Source: Diphasiastrum complanatum | Lineage: Eukaryota; Streptophyta; Lycopodiopsida; Lycopodiales; Lycopodiaceae | NCBI GenBank assembly: GCA_029204225.1 | Contig: CM055092.1 | Location: forward strand, 18,436,886-18,500,885 | DNA: 64,000 bases | Direction: 5' to 3' | Shown here: positions 56,472-64,000 of the stretch, one piece after another | Layout: the number at the start of each line of letters is the position of its first letter | How positions within the stretch are numbered: the first letter of the stretch is position 1 | Position numbers and translations under genes: made by a program | The notes under the pieces: model-generated | The model's input: only the letters and a program-made list of their open reading frames with translations | The model's database searches: none | What the model was told of the DNA's origin: nothing

Positions 56472-57695
56472 GTATGGTGGCATGCATTTCTTCAAGCATA
56501 AATAGAGAAATTTGGCAACATTTTTTTTCAGTTTTTAAAATCAAATACTTTCTCATCTCGAGCTTTCACATGATGGCTTAGGTCACATGTGCCTATTGAA
56601 GGTGGCACATTTGTAATGCAAAAGCATGTACAATCTTGAGTGTGTGGAGTGGATGATCTTTTAGAAAAATAGCAATGAATAGGGTTATGTCGAAGAGTTT
56701 CCCATGCAAAGATTTGAAAGCAATCAAGCTAACTCTAATCTCGATCTGCATTTGAGGCTTTGTGACTCACAATAGAATTGGTGAAATTCTTATGTCGTAA
56801 GCAAGACCTTTTGATCTGTAAACCTCTAAGAATATGCAGAGATTTAGTTCCTCGAGACAAGCATAAGGTACTTTCTATACTTACATTACTTAATTCACAT
56901 TATGAATTGCAATACCTTATCGTATTACTTTTTAAAAATCCGACATTGCACAAAGTTTCGCAATTTCCAGTTAGTTACGACATTGCACATTTTGGATCAC
57001 GACATTGCTCATATTTCGGAATCCGACATACAAAACCAATAACAATTTTGTGATCAATTGCAATAATAAATATATTGAAAGTGTCAATCAATGTAGCACA
57101 AAATTGCTACTTTCGCAGACTCTCTAACTTACAAGATGAACTAAAATGTATATAAAAAACCTAATCTACTCGTTGTCGTCATGATGTCCACTCTACATGA
57201 AAACAGGCAAACAAAACACATTAGTATTTAATGATTGATTATACTAATGGTTAAGAGTAAAAACGTACGTGTTTTACAACAATAATATATGAAAAATACA
57301 CAATTTAAAGTTTCAAAGAAATTTTTCAGTTTATCGTCTAATGCCTCGTATGATTACCTAAAGGCAAAGTCGTACTCTTCTTTGGTTGGTAGATGTCCAT
57401 AGTCCGCCAACTATCCATTCAATTTAAGTTGGGATTAGTTTAAGGCTAGGTTGGAGCAGCTAGTCATATGCATGATGTAAAAGGAAATCACATGAAATCA
57501 AAGACAAACTATAAGAGTAGTTTAGATTCACTTACCATGCTTGCTTCCAAGCTCGCCTATCTGCTCAAGCCCAACTTAGGGTTGCCTATTCCATGCATCC
57601 TAGTGGCAGCGACATCTCTTTGAATCTTGTATTTATCTGGTGTTCTTTCATCGTTTTTTACATTGTTCCAATCAGACCTTGAACACCAGTGGGGT
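56472..57695. other. No gene seen
   Basis: This would be the first intron of the eIF4E-like gene if it is real. No exon with the expected YNNI or WEDP motifs was found. CGACATTGCACA-like words recur near 56,940-57,010. Confidence 0.4.
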
Positions 57696-57699
57696 TTGG

Positions 57700-58330
57700 A
57701 TTGCTTGTCCCTATAAGCTCATCGTCCTATATCATGACGATGTCTAATCCACAAGCTCATATGCTTATGAATTTCCTTCGAGTCAAATTCCTCTTCTTGT
57801 GGGAATTCCTCACGAAGGGTACCAACAACGAGACCTATTTCAAGTCCAACAATAGTTCTTGCAGTCGCTTCTCCAACACTGTAAAATATTGTATATAAGC
57901 TAACACATCCTCCTTCTTCCACTTCTTAATGGCTTGCAATTTATCAACAATCTCCTCATTTTAATGCTCCTTTCTATAATGCATAAAAAAACCATGCTTA
58001 AAATCATCGTAAACATGAAATTCTTGTAGCCCATATTGTAAATACCATTGCAAAGCATTACCTTTCAAAGTAGTTGGTTATAATTCCAATTTTTAAAAAT
58101 ATCCTTCGTGTCATGATTAGCCTAACACAGCCAAAAATTGGTGTATATGCATATCAGGACCATCATGTTTCTTCCCTTTAAAACATTGAAATGTAGATGT
58201 CCAACTACGACCCACGTACGATATCCAAGCCATGAACCACGGTGAACTACTAGCTCTAAAAGACATTATGATTAGATTGTCAGTAATAATTGGAAATTCC
58301 ACCCAAAGTTGAAAACCAATATTATCCATA
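57700..58330 (-). pseudogene. Gypsy gag remnant
   Basis: Minus-strand frames give STFQCFKGKKHDGPDMHIHQFL, then NWNYNQLL, LQEFHVYDDFKHGF and a coiled, charged region, in the order of a Ty3/gypsy gag. It matches the fragment at 54.4 kb. Stops and shifts are frequent. Confidence 0.5.
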
Positions 58331-59590
58331 ATAACTATGTCACCTGATCACACTGACAACAAAACCACAAAGGTATTAGGGATGACTTTGATTATCTACG
58401 AACATCACCTAAGATGGTTTTTAATTGTTCATTCTATAAGAGGTAAAAATACCTTTTGCATTCAAAGATAACCTCAACAACTAAGATACTAAATTGAAAC
58501 AATCCAACAATGTATTTTGCAACCAAATCAATAACATGGAACATTTATCTTCTATAATAAAAGAAACATTCTCAGTACAAATGCCATCACTATACTTTGA
58601 ACAATTTCTTCCAAAAAGGTCTTATGCAAGGAAATTCCTCTTGCTATTGGCAGTACAATAAGTCAAAGCAGGTAGGTAGCAACATTTCAATAGCTTTCAG
58701 CCTTAAACATCTATCAATGCACAGTCTAACAACCTAATAACAACCACTTTAATTGGCCAAAGCAACCATTTTTATGCACATGTTTGCGACTGATCATAAA
58801 CAACCACAAAGCCCTGCACCTTCCTGTAATTGAACTACTCATTTTCGTCTGTAGTCGCTTCAACTTCTCCACTACTAGCACATCACGACAATGTGATGAC
58901 AACTTTATTTCATCCCATAATGATTAGGACTTAACATACTTACGATCTATATTACATACTTGGCCAGATTCTAAATGGCCTTAATTCACAAAAATCCCCT
59001 AATAGTTGTGACATGGGACATTTTCGTACTTATTTGTATGTGCTTATATAAGCACAATTTGACATTTATGGCATTCAATATTTTGGTTTTATGTTATTAT
59101 GTTAATAAATTGATGTGCTTATTTATTAATATTCTAATCACGATTTATTTGATACATGTAAAAATTGATGCTATAATGGTCTCCCACCAAGACGAGTATG
59201 AATGTGTCAAAAAAATCTACATACCAATCTCAAATTATTGAAGAGGCATGGAGTTAGAACTTATTAGAATGGTTCTGTTTATTGAATTCGTGTTGTCTCT
59301 CACTCTCGCCACATTTCTCTCTCTTTGTAAACTCACAGTTGTCTCATGTCTGATTTGTTGTATGCAAGCACCACAATCCTCGAACAGGTAACACGATGCA
59401 AAGTATGATGGCAGTTATACTGAACAAGATCTACTTAGAATTTAGATTTTTTATACATGCAAGCATTGAAGTTATTTGTAGCAGCTCTCTCAAGCTTTCA
59501 AGCTTGAACACTCTTGAGCATTCCAGCTTAGTTCTTTTTGGCTATCATCACTTACTGCTAATCATCAGAATCGTAATTCAGACAGATTCA
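58331..59590. other. No gene seen
   Basis: AT-rich DNA. An 88-codon plus-strand frame (58,975) is hydrophobic but without motif or codon support. Confidence 0.4.
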
Positions 59591-60632
59591 TCAGTTGCTC
59601 AAAGATAGCTTCGAGTACATGGTTTCTATCCGCAATTGTCTTGTGCTCATCATCATCTATTTTATTTTGAATCAATAAATCCTTTATTGCATTCAATATT
59701 ACGTCAGAATGTATGCATCTTTGTGATTGTTTTTGTAGCTCATAATCTCATATTGCTTTTGTCTGATAATTCAAAACTTTGTTTGACTATGTAATCACTG
59801 TAGTATTGACAATTTCAAAGCTAGTTACTATAAGATTGAACGTGATATTTTGTCATTATATTTTGTTCAAAATTGATAGGCATAGTCATGCATTAGTAGA
59901 GCAGGTTGTTGAAAATTAAGCCCACAATTGCCTCCTTGGTGAATGACTAATTTCTATTTCATGATTCTTCTTGCATATTTATTGATCGTTGATCTAGGGT
60001 CAGGTGAAACCAAATTTGGATCTACGTCTGCTCATCCGATACCTGTAGCAATATCAAACTTAGACAACCAATTTACATCCATGAGACACATTTTTGAGCC
60101 TCCCAATTACGCTGTCATTTTTTGTTGTAATTGCTATTTGGATTGTGCTTCAGTGTAATATAGTAGCAGCTTGCTTTTATCTGTGTACATCGTAGATGAA
60201 TGCCTGTTGTGATTGAATGCACTTTTATTGCTGTTTGATCGTGCTTGTTTACTCACTCTAATCAGAACACGGACGTCTAAGACTCCTCAGTTTTTGATCA
60301 GATGATGGCTATCTTTGACGCCTGAGGAACTCGCGATATCATACTGCTCTTCCATTTATTTCAAAACTATACTTCACATTGAATCTGATTTCAGTAGCAC
60401 CACACACAAACCATCTCTAATCTCTACGGTGGACTGTACTCTTATTTTAGAGTATGAATTAATCTTTAAGATCCTATTGGGCAATTAGAACACTTAAAGT
60501 TGTGATTACATTTAGCATAAGCTATCTTTTAGACTGTTTTTGCACCTAGCAACCGATTAGAATGAGAGAGCTGTTCCTCAATATTCTTGCTTTCTTCTCT
60601 GTTCACATTCTTCTATGTCCCTTGCCCCATCA
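59590..60632 (+). mobile_element. Probable 5' LTR and flank of a gag-only copia element
   Basis: It precedes a primer-binding site. The segment near 59,608-59,700 (CGAGTACATGGTTTCTATCCGCA, AATCAATAAATCCTTTATTGC) is repeated in diverged form at 61,460-61,550 after the gag, consistent with LTR pairing. The outer limit is approximate. Confidence 0.4.
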
Positions 60633-60635
60633 AAT

Positions 60636-60647
60636 TGGTAGCAGAGC
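60636..60647 (+). promoter_or_regulatory. Primer-binding site variant (TGGTAGCAGAGC)
   Basis: One base different from the common initiator-Met site (T to G at position 6). It lies 64 bp before a copia gag start. Confidence 0.65.
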
Positions 60648-60699
60648 TTAGCTCAAATAAACCAAGAGATTAAGTTTGTTCTATATGTGTACTGTTATC

Positions 60700-61374
60700 A
60701 TGTCTCATATAGGTAGCTCTTCATCTTCATCACTCAGTGAAGCTAGAGTCATTAACAAGTTCAATGGTTCTAACTTCTACATTTGGAAGTTAAAAGTTAG
60801 AATGATGTTGATAGATAGAGATCTTTGGGATGTAGTAGAAGGTGCAGACCTGAAACCAGAAGATGGTGATCAAGCAAAGGCCTGGAGGATCAAAGATTAG
60901 AAGGCCCTAGCATGTATCACACTCAATCTGGCCAACTCCCAAATATCTCACGTTACCACATGCAAAACCTCTAAGGAAGTGCTGGACTTGTTATGAAGTC
61001 TTTATGAGACGCACGATGTAACCACGAGATTACATCTTAGGAGGATGTTCTTTACTCTTAGCATGTCTGATTGTACTGCCATCACTTCTCGCATCAACAA
61101 CTTCAAGTCTATGTTAGAACAGTTATCAGCTGTAGGATGTTCTATTCAAGATGATGATGCCGTTCTGACCTTGCTTTCTTCTCTTCCAAAGTCATATGAG
61201 CACTTTGTGGTGATCATCTCCACACAACCCAACCTCACTCTTCAAAAGGAGATCGGTCATCTTCTTCAAGAAGAAATGCGGAGAAAGACTAGCAGCCTGT
61301 CCATCAAAGACATATCCATGGCTCTATACACCAAGAAGAAAGACTATTCCAAGGGCAAGAATCAAGTTCTTTAG
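60700..61374 (+). pseudogene. Copia gag with two in-frame stops
   Basis: The frame from ATG at 60,700 reads VINKFNGSNFYIWKLKVRMML, DLWDVVEG, then TAG at 60,898 and TGA at 60,994. It continues in register through TRLHLRRMFFTLSMSD, LTLLSSLPKSYEHFV and LLQEEMRRK to TAG at 61,372. This is UBN2-type copia gag up to just before the zinc knuckle; all pol is absent. LTR-like sequence follows within about 80 bp, so the element is a deletion derivative rather than simply truncated. Confidence 0.85.
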
Positions 61375-61440
61375 ATTTGATTAGACATTGCATGTTTATT
61401 GCTTATCAGTAGTTGCGCTTAATTCTAGCTTATATTTTAG

Positions 61441-61560
61441 TCGCTCATAAATAGCTTAGAGTACGCGGCTTCGATCCGCAGCTTGTTGTACTCATTTACA
61501 TCTGTTTCGTTTTCATACTGAATCAATACTATCTTTTATTGCGTTAAATATCAGCTTCAT
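61441..61560 (+). repeat. LTR-like repeat after the gag (partner of 59.6-59.7 kb)
   Basis: GAGTACGCGGCTTCGATCCGCA, then AATCAATACTATCTTTTATTGC, match the block at 59,608-59,700 at moderate identity. Confidence 0.5.
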
Positions 61561-61666
61561 TGCATTGTGTAGACATCAGCCTTTCATTGCATTTATGTTG
61601 TTCCAAAAGCTGTGTGGATATAGATGTAGATCTATGTATGTTCATTTTGATTTGTGTAGATGTATC

Positions 61667-62315
61667 TGTAAAAAAATACAAATCCAAAACACATGAGTGG
61701 ATCAATGATTTTTAGCCAAATTTGGTTGCACATCTAGAAATAGCTAGAAGATTTCTAGAAATCACTACGTTATGCATTCTAGAAGCTAGAAATGCGCAAA
61801 GATCTGATTATAAACACTTATATATGACTTAGTATTGTCCCTTTCCATACATCAGTAGTAATATACAGTACTGCACACGTGTGAAAGCTAGATCAGCCAT
61901 AAAATCAACATTCTAAACATAGAAATCAAAGATATCAAGAGAAATACATGAGAGATGGACATAGAATCAAAAGAGAAAAGTTCTCCATACAAATGAGAAC
62001 ATTTGAATGATTTTTCCATGTTTTGACAACTATTTATAGCAGCCATATTGTCACTTGGCCGCTTAGTTACTTGCCCTAGCAACTTCTAGGTACTTCACTA
62101 AAAACCTAGAAATAAGTGACTAGTTTCAATGTATGTCAACTACCAATAGTAGTAGCTCTAAATCCGACCTTATCCACTTAGATACTTGTTAAAAGTAGAA
62201 ATTACACTATTTTTAGACCTTATTGACATTAAGAAATGTATCTCTAAGTAAAAATTTCACTTTGGCCTCCAAATTGCCAAATTAACTCAAATAAACTTAG
62301 TTGACATTTTTCACA
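61667..62315 (-). mobile_element. LTR related to the intact copia element
   Basis: About 649 bp, opening TGTAAAAAAATAC and ending TTGACATTTTTCACA. Both ends resemble the 33.5/39.3 kb LTRs, whose inner edge reads TTGACAATTTTCACA. A polypurine tract (GTTGAAGGGGGG, minus strand) lies to the right, so it is a 3' LTR in minus orientation. No related pol follows to the right. Confidence 0.7.
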
Positions 62316-62330
62316 ACCCCCCTTCAACTA
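62316..62330 (-). promoter_or_regulatory. Polypurine tract next to the 62-kb LTR
   Basis: The minus strand reads AGTTGAAGGGGGGTT directly before the LTR, equivalent in position to the tract at 34,191-34,202. Confidence 0.7.
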
Positions 62331-62819
62331 GTTTTACCACACAGCTTTGATTCATTTTAAGAATGATATCCATACTAAGTTAAGACCTCCTTTCTATGGT
62401 TTTATAGTAACTTCCATAATTGATATAGAGAATAGTGTCCACATGGGATGCTTCAGTATTTTTTACATCAATTTTACGTGTCAAGAAGTAACTAGAACAT
62501 GAAGAACCAAATAGAATGTAAATGTAATGATTCCTCCATGCTTAACACTTTGAACTCTCTAGAAAATAACAGCAACCAAACAATAAATGTGAGTGATGAC
62601 CACTTGCTTGCTTGTCTCCTCCAATTTTGTCCTTTCTGGCCATGTATTCACCATAAAACTCCATGAACTCCATCTTGCGACAAGATATCATCAACACTTG
62701 ATGACTTGGCCATGAATGAGTGACATAATGAACCTCCAAAAGCTTCATTTTCATCAGCAAAAGTATCCAAGAATGCTAGTACAACTTCATCATCAAAATG
62801 ACGTACACCAATATAGCTA
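62331..62819. other. No gene recognised; short minus-strand frames
   Basis: Frames at 62,839-62,542 (VRHFDDEVVLAFLDTFADENEAFGG) are acidic and unlike copia RNase H, which should lie here. I cannot identify them. Confidence 0.3.
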
Positions 62820-63205
62820 GTTTCACAATTTGCACTCATTCACATAAGGTGCACTGATGCAAATGGCGAGTTCACGTTCTTCTTCTTCAGATGATGAGGC
62901 AGGACCATCACATATCGAATCAAAGGCCTAGCTATACTAGGGAATACCATGCCTGTGTACACGATGTAAGTATGCACTACGACTAGAGCGACGTATTACT
63001 ATATTACACATTATCATGTATGGACATATTGAGAAAGAGTCATTATTTGTGTAGCCCGAAGTCGGTTCTTCGGTGAGTTCTGATTTGCAAAGCAACTTGT
63101 ATTGTTAAAAAACATGATTGCATGCACCCTTATCATGTATGTATTTGGCGGTCTTCACGATTGGAGAAAATATTCCATTGTTCTTGACTGTTGTTGTAGT
63201 TGTCC
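62820..63205. repeat. 380-bp dispersed repeat, copy 2 (inverted)
   Basis: The reverse complement of 47,566-47,945, with shared CACGATGTAAGTATGCA, GTCGGTTCTTCGGTGAG and CATTGTTCTTGACTGTTG. The flanking sequences differ between the two sites. Confidence 0.85.
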
Positions 63206-64000
63206 TCCTTTTGACCAAGAATTGACAGATTTGACCAATTTTTGTTGTTTTTTTTAATTTCTCAGATCCAGATGGATCTTAAGAATGGTGACTGAATAGC
63301 TTCTCTTTTTCAATAATCAAATTAGATTTCAAATAAGCAAATCCACTCATATCAGGCAAAATCACTATCAAACTAACCCTAAATACAGTTTTAACACTAT
63401 TCATGCCACGACAAGATGCCTAATGCAAGCTAACCATCCAACAAACATGCTGCAAACTGAAAAATTGGTGTAGCTCTCCGAAAACGGTGCCAAAATTGTA
63501 GTGGATTTCTTTCCTAGCCTATCATCAACCCAAGATCCAAGCAATCTAGCATCAAGGAGATGAAGTTAGCTGTCACGCGTAGGTTCGTTCCCATGAGAGC
63601 GATAGCATATCTCAGATTTCAGCATGAATGGAAGATCCACATCTAACTCTAACATCCATTAATCCTAAGCGTTAACACTGCACAGTTAACACTACATCCA
63701 TTAACACTACGTTCCACAATGAAGATAGCTTACTCTTTCTCTCTCTCTCCCTTTCTCTCTTACAAAAGGCATAAGAAATAGCAATTCGAAATACATTTAG
63801 ATCCAACAATTAGCAAACACAACAAAAGCATGAGAGATGGAGGAAAAGAGATAGAGACCAAGGACATTCACAAATCCATTCCATAAGAGAACCAATCTGC
63901 TTGTATTGAAAGGAGGATATGAACATGAGGAGCAACTCGAGTTTGCCCCTATTTATAGTAGAGAGGAGGACCTTGGCCTCAAAATCCTCTTGGTCCATTT
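63206..64000. other. No gene seen
   Basis: Contains a short (CT)n run near 63,735 and ATCCATTAACACTAC-type short repeats near 63,655-63,715. The final 60-codon minus-strand frame has no motif. Resembles an LTR leader near the window end (TTTATAGTAGAGAGG), but this is not firm. Confidence 0.35.

Noticed and set aside
58975-59241. Hydrophobic 88-codon frame as a small membrane protein
   Set aside because: AT-rich DNA with no motif, conserved copy or leader signal; likely chance.

Overview
The window looks like nuclear DNA of a vascular plant with a large, repeat-packed genome. It holds one spliced alpha-expansin gene, a fragment of a translation factor gene of the eIF4E family, and otherwise mostly transposon remains: Ty1/copia and Ty3/gypsy retrotransposons primed by initiator-Met tRNA, a CACTA (En/Spm-like) transposase, many CT/GA microsatellites and long low-gene stretches. 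The expansin C-terminus and the style of several elements would fit a non-seed plant or gymnosperm, but the sequence alone does not fix the species.

Layout. 1-6.3 kb: decayed gypsy gag/protease remnants and LTR-like pieces. 6.3-9.35 kb: dispersed repeats. 9.37-13.75 kb: a nearly complete gypsy chromovirus on the minus strand, broken by a few small lesions and missing its 5' end. 13.9-14.9 kb: microsatellite array. 15.6-23.3 kb: a copia gag remnant, one LTR that has a primer-binding site on one side and a polypurine tract on the other, gypsy 3' remnants, and a non-coding non-autonomous LTR element (18,756-22,703) sitting between two gypsy pieces. 23.3-25.3 kb: the alpha-expansin gene with a foldback repeat upstream. 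25.4-29.0 kb: dispersed repeats and a copia gag piece.

28.8-32.8 kb, minus strand: a CACTA TNP2 transposase remnant preceded on the same strand by an intact SET-domain (lysine methyltransferase-like) exon, a second SET tail fragment and a zinc-binding exon resembling the transposase-associated domain. This is the most unusual arrangement in the window.

33.5-40.0 kb: a full-length, apparently intact and very young copia element with matching 5-bp target duplications, 655-bp LTRs with 3 differences, and a single 1317-codon polyprotein. 40.7-43 kb: an orphan ORF cut by a deleted copia element. 43.9-48.9 kb: repeats, a deleted relative of the 9-13 kb gypsy element, and a 103-bp near-perfect hairpin. 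49.3-52.8 kb: another chromovirus 3' end followed by a 476-bp tandem duplication. 52.8-64 kb: further copia and gypsy gag remnants, solo-type LTRs and the frameshifted eIF4E exon.

There are no operons. The host-gene content is the expansin (cell-wall loosening) and, probably as a pseudogene or isolated first exon, eIF4E. Almost everything else is mobile DNA nested in or truncated by other mobile DNA. Boundaries marked as approximate come from comparing copies by eye.
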